Shown here piece after piece: positions 1 through 7,985 of a stretch of DNA of 34,262 nt. The translations under genes and the position numbers were made by a program. The notes beneath the pieces were generated by a model. It saw only the letters and a list, made by a program, of their open reading frames with translations. It ran no database searches and had not been told where the DNA came from. Each line of letters starts with the position of its first letter. The first letter of the stretch is position 1. This DNA comes from Candidatus Alloenteromonas pullistercoris (GTDB lineage Bacteria > Bacillota_I > Bacilli_A > RFN20 > CAG-826): positions 1 to 34,262 of the forward strand of contig JADINA010000034.1 in NCBI GenBank assembly GCA_017694295.1, read 5' to 3'.

Positions 1-388
1 GCGGGTCGCCATCTCCGGCGTCTTGGCCATGTCCCCGGAGATCGTCATCCTCGACGAGGCGACCGCGATGCTTGACCCCAAAGGGAAAAAGGAGATCGCC
101 GACCTCATCGCCAAGGTCAAGGAAAGGATGCCTTCCCTTACCATCCTCTCCATCACCCACGACATCGAGGAGGCCGGGAATTCCGACGAGGTCTTGGTCC
201 TAAACGAAGGGCGATTGATACTTAAGGGCACGCCGGAGGAGGTTTTCTCCTCATCCTCCGTTTTGGATTCCTCCCGGCTTGACGTCCCCTTTGCCTACGC
301 ACTTTCGGAAAAGCTTTCCAATCTTGGCCTAAACGTCAAAAGGACCTTGAAGCCAGAGGAGCTTTTGGAGGAGCTCTTATGCCGATAG
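1..388 (+). CDS. ecfA1: ECF transporter ATPase EcfA1, C-terminal part (cut by window edge)
   Basis: The reading frame is already open at base 2 and ends with TAG at 386-388, so this is the C-terminal part (about 128 residues) of an ABC ATPase whose start lies outside the window. Visible are the RVAISGVLA tail of the signature helix, the Walker B segment IVILDEAT and the switch histidine in SITHDIEEA. It energises uptake of vitamins or other micronutrients together with EcfA2, the EcfT scaffold and exchangeable S components. Its stop overlaps the start of ecfA2 by 10 bases, as is usual for this operon. The EcfA1 label, rather than another CbiO-type ATPase, rests on it being first of two tandem ATPases followed by EcfT. 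Confidence 0.9.
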   Translation, partial: RVAISGVLAMSPEIVILDEATAMLDPKGKKEIADLIAKVKERMPSLTILSITHDIEEAGNSDEVLVLNEGRLILKGTPEEVFSSSSVLDSSRLDVPFAYALSEKLSNLGLNVKRTLKPEELLEELLCR

Positions 389-1242
389 ACTTCTCCTCCG
401 TTTACTATACCTACTCCCCAAAGACCCCTTTGGCATATGAGGCCCTAAAGGGCATCAACCTCCATATTGATTCCGGGGAGTTCGTCGCCCTTGTCGGGAG
501 GACGGGATGCGGCAAATCGACGTTGGTGAGCCACATTAACGCCCTTTTGACGCCAAGCAAGGGCGAGGTGAGGGTCGATGAGTTCGTCTCCTCCCCCGAT
601 AAGAAGAGGCGGAGCAAGAAGATAAGCCCATTAAGGAAGAAAGTGGGGCTGGTCTTCCAATTCCCCGAATACCAGCTTTTCGAAAAAACCGTCTTAGACG
701 ATGTCGCCTTTGGCCCGAAAAACTTCGGGAAAAGCAAAGAGGAGGCGATCGAAGACGCCAAAGTCGCCCTTAGTCTAGTCGGGATGGGGGAGAGGTTTTA
801 CGACCGCTCGCCCTTCGAACTCAGCGGAGGCGAGAAGCGGCGGGCCGCCATCGCCGGCATCTTGGCCATCAAACCCGATTACCTGGTCGTCGACGAGCCG
901 ACGGCCGGGCTCGACCCGCTTGGGGCGAAGGAGATGATGGATCTTTTCGACGAGATCCATTCCAAGGGGACGACCCTCATCCTCGTCACCCACGACATGT
1001 CGCTCGTTTTAAAGCATTGCTCCCGGGTCATCGTCATGAAACAAGGGCAAATCGCCAGGGTTTGCACACCTTTGGAGCTTTTCAAGGAGGATTTGTCCCT
1101 TTATTCGCTTCAAATCCCGCCGTTTTATCGTTTTGCCAAGGAATTGCGCTCAAAAGGCCTCCCCATCGATTTGGATAAGTGCCTCGATTTGGATTGTTTG
1201 GCGCAGGAGATAATAAGGGCGAAGGGGGAAGGAAATGGCTAG
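379..1242 (+). CDS. ecfA2: ECF transporter ATPase EcfA2
   Basis: This is the complete second ATPase of the energy-coupling factor transporter (287 aa, the usual length). Walker A is GRTGCGKST at residues 40-48, the Q-loop lies in LVFQFPEYQ near 91-99, the signature LSGGEKRR starts at 148, Walker B is LVVDEP at 169-174, and the switch histidine is in LVTHDMS. The C-terminal extension after about residue 230 is typical of EcfA subunits. It forms a heterodimer with EcfA1 and drives EcfT and the S component by ATP hydrolysis at the inner membrane face. It overlaps ecfA1 by 10 bases and ecfT by 8, which implies translational coupling. Confidence 0.95.
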   Translation: MPIDFSSVYYTYSPKTPLAYEALKGINLHIDSGEFVALVGRTGCGKSTLVSHINALLTPSKGEVRVDEFVSSPDKKRRSKKISPLRKKVGLVFQFPEYQLFEKTVLDDVAFGPKNFGKSKEEAIEDAKVALSLVGMGERFYDRSPFELSGGEKRRAAIAGILAIKPDYLVVDEPTAGLDPLGAKEMMDLFDEIHSKGTTLILVTHDMSLVLKHCSRVIVMKQGQIARVCTPLELFKEDLSLYSLQIPPFYRFAKELRSKGLPIDLDKCLDLDCLAQEIIRAKGEGNG

Positions 1243-2098
1243 CTTCGCGATTGGGCGCTACGTCCCCTATAACTCCTTTTTGCACCGGCTCGACCCGCGC
1301 TCGAAGCTTTTCGCCGTGATCGCCCTTATGATCGCCGTCTTCTTCGATTACCCAAGCTGGTCGATGCGGGCCACCATGATGGGGGCTTTGTTTCTTTTCT
1401 TCTGCTTCCTGCTTTACGTATCGCGGATGAGCCTGCGCTCAATCCTCTCTTCGCTCCGCTCCCTTTGGTTCATGATCCTTTTCCTGCTCCTAATCTATAT
1501 CCTCGTCCCCCAGGGCGATGAGCCGGTTTTGGGGGTCGCTTGGGAGATTAACGGCTGGACGGTTTATTGGGATGCCTTCGCCCAGGCGGCGCGGATCATG
1601 CTCCGCCTCGTGATGATGATAATGCTCACGATGATATTGACCGCCACCACCAAGCCGCTGGATTTGACCTATGCCATCGAATGGTATTTGACCCCGCTTA
1701 AGCTTTTCCGCTTCCCTTCCGCCGAGGTCGCGATGACCATCTCCATCGCCCTCCGCTTCATCCCGACCCTCCTTGAGGACGCGAATAGGGTAAGCAACGC
1801 CCAAGCCAGCCGCGGGGTCGACTTCAAACATGGGCGCATCGGGGCGAGGATAGTCGGGATCACGAGTTTGATCATCCCCCTTTTCGTCTCCTCGTTCATG
1901 CGAAGCGAGGACCTAGCCGACGCGATGGAGTGCCGGGGCTATGACCCAAGCGCCAAAAGGACCCGTTACCGGAAGCTCCGTTTCACCTTCGCCTCCTTCC
2001 TCGCCCTCCTGATCCCCTCGCTTATATTGGCTGGGTATATAACCGTTTCGGTCATGCACCTTGATTTCTATGCCCTCGCGGGGTTAAGCGTCTTATGA
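1235..2098 (+). CDS. ecfT: ECF transporter transmembrane scaffold EcfT
   Basis: This 287-residue membrane protein has several hydrophobic helices (about 26-40, 47-62, 77-92, 118-137 and a C-terminal one near 255-275). It carries two small-residue-Arg-Gly coupling motifs at 192-194 (in QASRGVDF) and 233-235 (in MECRGYD), which in EcfT proteins lie on the cytoplasmic coupling helices that dock onto the two ATPases. The start ATG overlaps the ecfA2 stop by 8 bases, and the TGA stop shares four bases with the truA start. Location, length and motifs agree, so the assignment is firm. No S component is encoded nearby, which fits group II ECF systems whose substrate-binding subunits are scattered. 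Confidence 0.95.
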   Translation: MASFAIGRYVPYNSFLHRLDPRSKLFAVIALMIAVFFDYPSWSMRATMMGALFLFFCFLLYVSRMSLRSILSSLRSLWFMILFLLLIYILVPQGDEPVLGVAWEINGWTVYWDAFAQAARIMLRLVMMIMLTMILTATTKPLDLTYAIEWYLTPLKLFRFPSAEVAMTISIALRFIPTLLEDANRVSNAQASRGVDFKHGRIGARIVGITSLIIPLFVSSFMRSEDLADAMECRGYDPSAKRTRYRKLRFTFASFLALLIPSLILAGYITVSVMHLDFYALAGLSVL

Positions 2099-2850
2099 AG
2101 GTCTTGGGCTTCCTTTCCTTCCTCGGCGGCGCCTATTATGGCTTCCAGCGGCAAAAGGGGAAGCAGACGGTTCAAGGCAGCGTCGAGGCGGTGCTTTCGA
2201 GCTTGCTTAACGAGGACATCGCCATAAAAGGGGCGGGGCGGACCGACGCCGGGGTGTCGGCCGTTTCCTATCCCTTTGCCTTCTGCCTCTCCCGCAAGGT
2301 CGACTTGAAGCGGCTGCTTTCCTATTTCAATAGGCGTTTGCCAAAAGACATATCCTGCTCCTCACTTGCCTATGTCGACGATTCCTTCGATCCCCGCCAT
2401 AGCAGCTATTTGAAGGTGTATCGTTACCGCTTCTCCGTCAAGGATAAGCTCTCCCTTGATTCCGGGGTTGAGGCGTATTTGGGGGATTACGCTTTTGATT
2501 GGGCTGAGTTTGGAAAAGCCCTCGATGTCTTTTTGGGCGTCCACGACTTTTCCAACTTCACCTGCAAAAAGGAAGACGTCGATGGCTTTGTCCGCGACAT
2601 AAAGTCGATTCAGCTTTCCTTTGACGGAAAAAGCGGGCGCGGCGAGGCCGTTTTCTCCGCCTCCGGTTTTATGACTTACCAAATCCGGCTTATGATGGGC
2701 TATGCCCTCCGGGTCGGGATGGGGAAGTCAAGCCTAGAGGAGCTCAAAAGGGCCTTGGAAAGGAAACCGCGGCTAGTCACTCATTACAAAGCCCCCGCCT
2801 GCGGGCTAAGCCTATTGGAGGTCAAGTATGAAGCAATCCCCTACCTATGA
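2095..2850 (+). CDS. truA: tRNA pseudouridine(38-40) synthase TruA
   Basis: This 251-residue protein isomerises uridines at positions 38-40 in the anticodon arm of many tRNAs. The catalytic aspartate is D51 in GAGRTDAGVSA, the hallmark TruA motif. The N-terminal YYGFQRQ segment and the YRYR segment after DPRHSS also match the family. Its start lies in an ATGA overlap with ecfT and it has no strong ribosome binding site of its own, consistent with coupled translation. In many Firmicutes truA is followed directly by rplM and rpsI; here a PHP-family gene overlaps its end and rplM appears only 4.1 kb later. Confidence 0.95.
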   Translation: MKVLGFLSFLGGAYYGFQRQKGKQTVQGSVEAVLSSLLNEDIAIKGAGRTDAGVSAVSYPFAFCLSRKVDLKRLLSYFNRRLPKDISCSSLAYVDDSFDPRHSSYLKVYRYRFSVKDKLSLDSGVEAYLGDYAFDWAEFGKALDVFLGVHDFSNFTCKKEDVDGFVRDIKSIQLSFDGKSGRGEAVFSASGFMTYQIRLMMGYALRVGMGKSSLEELKRALERKPRLVTHYKAPACGLSLLEVKYEAIPYL

Positions 2851-3658
2851 GGAATACGGCATAGCGTTCAATTACCATACCCATACGAGCCGCTGCGGCC
2901 ATGCCTATGGGGAGGACGAGGAATACGTCAAGGAAGCCATAAAAGCCGGGATAAAGCGACTTGGCTTCTCTGACCATTGCATTTTCCCCGACATGAAGGA
3001 ACCCGGGATGCGGGGCGATTTCTCCCTCCTTCCCGATTATCTTTCCAGCATCAACGGGCTGAAAGAAAAATACAAAGGGCAAATCGAGATTCTCGTGGGC
3101 TTCGAAGCCGAATACACCCCCGGAAGGACCGCCGATTACCTTTTTGACCTATTGCAGACGAAGAAGGTAGATTATCTCATCCAGGGGCAACATGGCGTCG
3201 TTGGGGGAACGCAAACCCGCTTCTACGGCTTCAACCGCGATAAAGTCGCGGCCTCCAAGCAATACCTTTCCGACGTGCTTTTGGGAATGAACAGCGGCCT
3301 TTATTCCTACCTCGCCCACCCCGACCTCTTCATCGAGTGGATGGATTGGAACGAAACCGCCGTCAACATCGCCAAAACCATCGCCGAGGAATCGATTAAG
3401 CTCGACATGCCGCTAGAGCTCAACTGTGGCTACCTCCGCCGCGGATCGACCCATCCGCCCGTCGATTCTTTGACCTGGATGCATTACCCCTATCCGAAGT
3501 TTTGGGAGATAATCCGCGACTATGGGGCCAAGGTCACCTACGGGATCGACGCCCATTCGCCAAGCGATTTCTACCATTCGGCGAGTTTTGAAGTGCTTGG
3601 ACTTGCCAAGCAGCTGGGCCTAAAAATCGTCGAGCCGAGGATAAAAAAGCCCGTTTGA
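2828..3658 (+). CDS. PHP-domain phosphoesterase, histidinol-phosphatase-like
   Basis: This 276-residue PHP-superfamily metal-dependent phosphoesterase has the N-terminal HTH metal motif in NYHTHTSRCGHAYGEDE, a SDHC segment near residue 50, the VGFEAEY strand, an LAHPDL segment and a C-terminal DAHSPSD motif. Together these give the set of His/Asp ligands expected for a trinuclear metal site. The closest relatives by motif are HisJ/HisK-type histidinol-phosphate phosphatases. No other histidine-biosynthesis gene is in the window, so the true substrate could be another phosphate ester. A GGAGGT site lies just upstream of the ATG, inside the end of truA; the genes overlap by 23 bases. Confidence 0.8.
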   Translation: MKQSPTYEEYGIAFNYHTHTSRCGHAYGEDEEYVKEAIKAGIKRLGFSDHCIFPDMKEPGMRGDFSLLPDYLSSINGLKEKYKGQIEILVGFEAEYTPGRTADYLFDLLQTKKVDYLIQGQHGVVGGTQTRFYGFNRDKVAASKQYLSDVLLGMNSGLYSYLAHPDLFIEWMDWNETAVNIAKTIAEESIKLDMPLELNCGYLRRGSTHPPVDSLTWMHYPYPKFWEIIRDYGAKVTYGIDAHSPSDFYHSASFEVLGLAKQLGLKIVEPRIKKPV

Positions 3659-3691
3659 GATAGGCAAACTAAAGCAAAACGGCGTTATCGG

Positions 3692-3731
3692 TGGCCCTTT
3701 TGGGGCCATTTGGCCCAATTTCCTCTTTTTC
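3692..3731 (+). terminator. Possible terminator of the ecf-truA operon
   Basis: TGGCCC at 3692-3697 pairs with GGGCCA at 3703-3708 around a 5-nt loop, followed some 13 nt later by a T-rich stretch. The distance to the T-tract weakens the call. Confidence 0.4.
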
Positions 3732-3746
3732 GCCGGGGCGGTGCAG

Positions 3747-3755
3747 TGCTATATT
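3747..3755 (+). promoter_or_regulatory. Extended -10 promoter element before yebC
   Basis: TGCTATATT reads as an extended -10 (TGn plus TATATT at 3750-3755). No good -35 is seen at the standard distance; a T-rich stretch lies there. It would give a leader of about 65 nt before the yebC-family gene. Confidence 0.45.
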
Positions 3756-3826
3756 AACGCCGGACTAAAGGAGCTTCTAAAGCAACGGAGATTCGTTAAT
3801 CCACAAAAAAGCATAGGAGCAATTCC

Positions 3827-4534
3827 ATGGGAAGACATTTTGAAGTAAGGGCCGCGGCCATGGCCGCCACGGCCAAAGCCAAATCGGCCATTTACATGCG
3901 GGCCTCGAAGGAGATCTACGCGGCCGCCAAATCGGGCGAGCCCGATCCCAATTCCAACTTGGCCCTGCGCTCGGCCATCGAGAAATACCGCAAGCTCTGC
4001 CCGAAAGACGTCATCGATAGGGCCATCGAGAAAGCCAAAGGCGGCGACACCGTGGCCTACATCCCGGGGCGTTATGAGTTCATGGGCCCGGGCGGAAGCA
4101 ACATCATCGTCGACACGCTTACCGACAACGTCAATAGGGCCTTGGTCACCGTGAGGACCATCTGCACCCGGAAAGGGGCCAAGATGGCCTCGGTCGCCTA
4201 TAACTTCGAGCATCTCGGCATATTGAATTTCAAGGGACCGAAGGAAGATGAGGTCGAGGAGGCCTTGGTGCTTGGGGACGTCGACGTCAGGTCGGTCACC
4301 ATCGATCCCGAAGGCGAGATCGAAGTCCGGGTCGCCCCAACCGATCTTGAGAAGGCCAAAGAGCTGCTCAAGGACCTAGGAGTCGCCGATTACGATCGGG
4401 CCGAGACCACGATGTACCCGAATGAGTGGATCGAGGTCGACGACGAGTCAAAAACCAAACTTAAGGCCATGTTAGACGAATTAGACGAGGCCGAAGACGT
4501 TCAAAACGTCTACACCAACGTCGACAACATCTAA
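3827..4534 (+). CDS. yebC: YebC/PmpR family regulator or translation factor
   Basis: This 235-residue protein is of full family length. The N-terminal basic helical domain (AATAKAKSAIYMRASKEI) and the following LRSAIEKYRKLCPKDVIDRAI region match the conserved YebC core, and the acidic C-terminal half matches domains II and III. YebC-family proteins were described as transcription regulators; more recent work links relatives to relieving ribosome stalling. A TAGGAG site lies about 9 bases before the ATG. The gene stands alone between its own putative promoter and a strong terminator. Confidence 0.9.
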   Translation: MGRHFEVRAAAMAATAKAKSAIYMRASKEIYAAAKSGEPDPNSNLALRSAIEKYRKLCPKDVIDRAIEKAKGGDTVAYIPGRYEFMGPGGSNIIVDTLTDNVNRALVTVRTICTRKGAKMASVAYNFEHLGILNFKGPKEDEVEEALVLGDVDVRSVTIDPEGEIEVRVAPTDLEKAKELLKDLGVADYDRAETTMYPNEWIEVDDESKTKLKAMLDELDEAEDVQNVYTNVDNI

Positions 4535-4551
4535 GTCAACGCCAATGCAAG

Positions 4552-4580
4552 AGCCGCCGAGAGGCGGCTTTTCTCTTTCC
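4552..4580 (+). terminator. Rho-independent terminator after yebC
   Basis: AGCCGCC at 4552-4558 pairs perfectly with GGCGGCT at 4563-4569 across a GAGA tetraloop, followed by a T-rich run. Confidence 0.9.
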
Positions 4581-4998
4581 TTTGGCGCGGTGTCCGCGAG
4601 CGATGCGAATAATCCGAACGAGTCCATACGTTATTCGGAAAACGGAATCTTTATCAAAGCGTAACTTGAATGGCAGCATTTTGAACTTCGCAATCTTGGC
4701 GCGCTAGTCAAACAGCACACTTTAAAGCGGTGAAGCTTATGCGAGCTAGATAGACTCCCTGGCAGCGGGGGACGAATTTTTCGTAAGGGCGTTTCCTCGG
4801 CCAGTGGTCGGGTTCCCGCAAGATGTTGTTCGTGATAGGGTGGGACGCTCTTGAATTGAGCCCAAGAATATTGCCGTTAGTCCCTTGGTAAACCTTATCC
4901 ATTTTATTCACTTAGTGCCGTTTCGCTTTTTAACGCCTATTTGAAAGACGAGGAGGTACATGGGGAACAGAAGATCGCTCTTCTTGCCGTAACTTGAT
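4581..4998 (+). other. Non-coding stretch, no gene supported
   Basis: No convincing gene is seen. A 67-codon open frame on the minus strand (4708-4911) has no ribosome binding site or recognisable similarity. At 4951-4957 an AGGAGGT sits 3 bases before an ATG at 4960 that opens a frame of only 10 codons; this may be the 5' relic of a lost gene. Composition becomes AT-rich from about 4980. Confidence 0.4.
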
Positions 4999-5162
4999 AA
5001 TGTCATATATTTTCAATAACTATGTTAATAATCAAATGACAAAATCTTGTTAATATGATGGTCAAAATCCCTTTCTATTTGGTAGTTGGCTGGCATTATT
5101 GCAAAAATCATTAATGCTCTCGTCATATTTATATTAAAATCTATCCTTGCAAATATGACATT
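4999..5162. promoter_or_regulatory. Candidate operator sites for the XRE regulator
   Basis: AATGTCATAT at 4999-5008 and its exact reverse complement ATATGACATT at 5153-5162 flank the AT-rich control region of the XRE-ImmA-PIN module. A partial copy, GTCATAT, lies at 5122-5128. The downstream copy sits about 27 bases before the XRE start, a suitable place for autorepression. That the XRE protein binds here is inference. Confidence 0.4.
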
Positions 5163-5188
5163 GGTAAAATGCCTTTGGGAGGTACGCC

Positions 5189-5530
5189 ATGGCTACGTCA
5201 TTAGGTGAGTATTTTAAGGAACTGAGGAAGAAGATAAACGTTTCACAAGAGGAGATGGCGAAGTTTTTGTCGCTTGAGCAAAGCAGCATCAGCCGTTTTG
5301 AAAACGGGGAACGGGCTTTAAGCCTATCCAGCATTGAGAAAGCCTGTTTGCTTTTCGGCATCCCGACTGAAGAGTTTTTCAAGATGGGGGAAGCGGTCGA
5401 GACCATTGCCCCGAAGTTTAGGAAATCATCGACGGCTTCGGACTCGCTTGAGGACATTTCCTCTATCAACAAGATTGCCCTCAACCTTATGGAAATGAAA
5501 AAGATATTGGAGAATGTCGATGAACGATGA
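5189..5530 (+). CDS. XRE-family transcriptional regulator
   Basis: This 113-residue protein has a classical helix-turn-helix in residues 4-60: LGEYFKELRKKINVSQEEMA, then SLEQSSISRFENGERALS. The rest is a short charged tail. Ribosome binding site GGGAGG lies about 6 bases before the ATG. The gene overlaps the next one, an ImmA/IrrE-type peptidase, by 17 bases. Regulator-peptidase pairs of this kind (Xre with COG2856/DUF955) control ICE and phage induction, or behave as toxin-antitoxin-like modules, where the peptidase cleaves the regulator. Repeated ATGTCATAT motifs upstream are plausible binding sites. Confidence 0.85.
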   Translation: MATSLGEYFKELRKKINVSQEEMAKFLSLEQSSISRFENGERALSLSSIEKACLLFGIPTEEFFKMGEAVETIAPKFRKSSTASDSLEDISSINKIALNLMEMKKILENVDER

Positions 5531-6257
5531 CTTGAAGCTCAGCCGGCAAGCCACTGAGGCCAGAAAACGGCTTGGATGCGATTCGGAAGGGCCAATTGAC
5601 CTATTCGGCGCAGTTCGGTCAAACCCCGACATCACTTTGGTTTTTTATCCGTTCAAGGATGACATTGGCGGCCTTTGCATACCAAAATTAGACTTGATAG
5701 CGATCAATTCGAAAGCGACCTCGGGGCGGCAGCATTTCTCGCTGGGCCATGAGCTTTACCATTATTTTTATGGTGGGGATTCATCCTCGATCGGTTTTCG
5801 CGATTTGTCCGATGCGAGCGGGGAAGAGAAGGAGGCGAATGCCTTCGCATCGCTTTTGCTTATGCCCGACTATTCGTTCGCCGAGTTGGTCAACCGCCTA
5901 ACCGATTTCCCAAATCGGGCCGTTCGATTGCAAGACGTCTTGGCGATTGAACAGCATTTCCGCGTCAGCCGAGAAGCTGTTTTGACTCGGCTTTGCCAAG
6001 GCGGGTATCTAGAGAAAGCCCAGGCTGAGCCATTTAAAAAAGACATCGTGAAAAACGCCAAGAAATACGGCTATCCGACAGATTTGTATTTCCCGATGGA
6101 AAAGAGGGAAGGAGCCTATGGCAAATACTTGAAATTGGCTCTTGAGCTGAAGGAGTTGGGGTTAATCTCCGAAGGGAAATACGAGGAGTATTTGCTTGAC
6201 GGATATCGGGAAGACATTGTTTTCGATGAAAACAGCCCAGAGGAAATCTGCGATTGA
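5514..6257 (+). CDS. ImmA/IrrE family metallopeptidase
   Basis: This 247-residue protein has a zinc-peptidase core. The HELYH motif at residues 79-83 supplies the two histidine ligands and the catalytic glutamate, and EKEANAFASLLLMP at about 105-118 carries the conserved glutamate and the characteristic LLMP strand. Family members (DUF955) cleave cognate XRE repressors. The ATG at 5514 is used here; a second ATG two codons later is equally possible. It overlaps the XRE gene at its start and the PIN gene at its end, so the three form one transcription unit. The last 80 residues are charged and have no recognised domain. Confidence 0.88.
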   Translation: MSMNDDLKLSRQATEARKRLGCDSEGPIDLFGAVRSNPDITLVFYPFKDDIGGLCIPKLDLIAINSKATSGRQHFSLGHELYHYFYGGDSSSIGFRDLSDASGEEKEANAFASLLLMPDYSFAELVNRLTDFPNRAVRLQDVLAIEQHFRVSREAVLTRLCQGGYLEKAQAEPFKKDIVKNAKKYGYPTDLYFPMEKREGAYGKYLKLALELKELGLISEGKYEEYLLDGYREDIVFDENSPEEICD

Positions 6258-6833
6258 GATAGTGTTTTTCGACGCCGATTGTCTTTGCTCCTTCATTTGG
6301 GCTAAGGTCGAAATGTCCTGCTTCGATGCTTGGATGGCGCCGACTTGGTCTTGCCGGACCAGGTTTATGATGAAATATCGAAGGTCGCCTACCTTAAGCG
6401 GCGGGTCGATTCCCTTATGCGGGGAGGCCGTCTACGGAAGGAAGGCATTTCCCTAAATGGCGAAGATCTATCGCTTTACTTTGAACTTACTTCCGGCTCC
6501 CGCTTCCTTCCCGTCATCGGGAAAGGCGAAGCCGCCGGAATCGTCCTCGCCAAAAGTCATGATGGCATCTTGGCAAGCAACAATCTGCGCGACGTCAAAC
6601 GATATGTTAGGAAATTCGGGCTAAAGCACATCACAACGGCGGAAATTCTGTATTTGGCGGTTAGAAAAGGAGTCATTGCGTTCGACGAGGCATGTCAAAG
6701 TTGGTCGGTCATGCTTTCGAAAAAGAGAAAGCTGCCATTTAAGACATTCGCCGAATATTCGAAATACGTCGAGTCCATGGTCAAAGAAGAATGGAAGAAC
6801 TCGGCGATTGGCTTGTTCTTTGATTGCAAATAG
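6226..6833 (+). pseudogene. PIN-domain protein, interrupted by a -1 frameshift
   Basis: From ATG 6226 the frame encodes MKTAQRKSAIEIVFFDADCL, a typical PIN start with the first acidic residues. Around 6316-6318 the homology moves to the -1 frame, which continues LLRCLDGADLVLPDQVYDEI, giving the second acidic position, and runs to the TAG at 6831-6833. A later ILASNNLRDVKRY segment corresponds to the third conserved block. Neither frame alone encodes a complete PIN fold. PIN proteins are Mg-dependent RNases, often toxins. The gene starts inside the ImmA gene, so the module is XRE, peptidase, putative RNase. The break may be a real inactivating mutation, a sequencing error, or (less likely, no slippery heptamer seen) programmed frameshifting. 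If the upstream half is ignored, the downstream frame alone spans 6330-6833 (167 aa). Confidence 0.65.
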
Positions 6834-6869
6834 CCAAAACCGGCACCCAATTTTCCAAAAAACTGCCTC

Positions 6870-6898
6870 TTGATTACCTACGCGCATACGCGGATAAT
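6870..6898 (+). promoter_or_regulatory. Sigma-A type promoter for rplM-rpsI
   Basis: TTGATT (6870-6875), a 17-base spacer and GATAAT (6893-6898) make a good vegetative promoter. It predicts a leader of about 80 nt before rplM, in which CCGG blocks near 6902 and 6930 could pair. A ribosomal-protein autoregulatory leader is possible but not shown. Confidence 0.65.
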
Positions 6899-6984
6899 TC
6901 ACCCGGCACTACTTTGAACGAGTAAACCCCGGTAAAGTTGAAAAGTTCGAAAAAAGTCGCTTAACACGACGGAAGGAGAAACAA

Positions 6985-7428
6985 ATGCAGCGTCAAACCA
7001 CGATGGCTAAAGCTGAAAAAGTCACCCGCAGCTGGTACTTAGTCGATGCCACCGATATCCCGCTTGGCCGCCTCGCTTCTAAGATCGCGGTCATCCTCAT
7101 GGGCAAGGATAAGCCCACCTACACCCCGCATGTCGACTGTGGGGACAACATCGTCGTCATCAACGCCTCGAAGGTGAAACTCACCGGCAACGACCCCGAG
7201 CATAAGAAGAACTACTACAACGTCTCGGGCTACAACGGCGGCCTCCGCACCCGCAGCGCCGGCGTCATGAAGCGCGAATACCCGGTCGAGATGATCGAGC
7301 GTTCGGTCTGGGGCATGCTTCCGAAGGGCCCGCTTGGCCGGAAGATGATCAAGAAGCTTCACGTCTACGCCGACGGCAACCACGAGCAGCAAGCTCAGAA
7401 TCCGGTCGCCCTCGACCTTAGCAAGTAA
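6985..7428 (+). CDS. rplM: 50S ribosomal protein L13
   Basis: This 147-residue L13 aligns from end to end with bacterial homologues: [16 protein letters not shown], then [19 protein letters not shown], then the [20 protein letters not shown] block that is diagnostic for the family. The start at 6985 ([13 protein letters not shown]) is preferred because GGAAGGAG lies 7 bases upstream and the first residues resemble the Bacillus L13 N-terminus. It is followed 11 bases later by rpsI in the universally common pair. It binds 23S rRNA early in 50S assembly. The codons are strongly biased to C-ending forms, as expected for high expression. Confidence 0.97.
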   Translation: MQRQTTMAKAEKVTRSWYLVDATDIPLGRLASKIAVILMGKDKPTYTPHVDCGDNIVVINASKVKLTGNDPEHKKNYYNVSGYNGGLRTRSAGVMKREYPVEMIERSVWGMLPKGPLGRKMIKKLHVYADGNHEQQAQNPVALDLSK

Positions 7429-7439
7429 GGAGAAGAAAG

Positions 7440-7829
7440 ATGGCTGAAACCAAATATTACGGAACCGGCCGCCGCAAATCCGCGGTCGCCCGCGTCTACG
7501 TCAAAGCCGGCAAAGGCAAGATCCTCATCAACGGCCACGACGTCAACGAATACATGCCGTTCCCGACCCTCGTCCTCAACCTCAAGCAGCCGCTCGCCCT
7601 CGTTAACGGCGAGGACCGCTACGACGTCGAGGCCAACGTCCAAGGCGGCGGATTCACCGGACAAGCCGAGGCCATCCGCCTTGGCATCGCCCGCGCCTTG
7701 CTCGAGGCCGGCGAGGAGCGTTCCACCCTCAAGGTCGCCGGGATGCTCACCCGCAACGCCCGCAGCAAGGAAAGGAAGAAATACGGTCTTAAAGGCGCTC
7801 GCCGCGCTCCGCAGTTCTCCAAGCGTTAA
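7440..7829 (+). CDS. rpsI: 30S ribosomal protein S9
   Basis: This 129-residue S9 starts with the conserved [16 protein letters not shown] segment, contains the [19 protein letters not shown] block, and ends in FSKR, the C-terminal tail whose last arginine contacts P-site tRNA in other bacteria. An AAGGAG site sits 8 bases upstream of the ATG. It is cotranscribed with rplM and closed by a strong terminator. Confidence 0.97.
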   Translation: MAETKYYGTGRRKSAVARVYVKAGKGKILINGHDVNEYMPFPTLVLNLKQPLALVNGEDRYDVEANVQGGGFTGQAEAIRLGIARALLEAGEERSTLKVAGMLTRNARSKERKKYGLKGARRAPQFSKR

Positions 7830-7847
7830 TCGCCTTAACGCCATCAA

Positions 7848-7878
7848 AGCCTGGAATCAACCATTCCGGGCTTTTTTC
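7848..7878 (+). terminator. Rho-independent terminator after rpsI
   Basis: A 10-bp stem (7848-7857 with 7863-7872, one G-U pair) with a 5-nt loop is followed by six T. Confidence 0.93.
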
Positions 7879-7940
7879 GTCTTTTCATGTCCAAAAAAGT
7901 CCCACCAAGAAAGCGTTTTCTTTCTTCTTTGCAATTCTTT

Positions 7941-7969
7941 TGTAATAAAATCGACTCATGAAGCGTTTA
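7941..7969 (+). promoter_or_regulatory. ECF-type promoter driving the sigma factor operon
   Basis: TGTAAT (7941-7946), a 17-base spacer and CGTTTA (7964-7969) resemble ECF promoters (TGAAAC/TGTAAC -35 and CGTC/CGTA-type -10). The same pattern with the same spacing recurs at 9637-9665 before the lipoprotein gene, which supports both. The transcript would start about 10 nt before the sigma ATG. Confidence 0.65.
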
Positions 7970-7985
7970 GTAGGTGAGGAAAAGA

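Noticed and set aside
4708-4911. 67-codon minus-strand frame between yebC and the XRE gene
   Set aside because: No ribosome binding site or similarity; length is within chance expectation.
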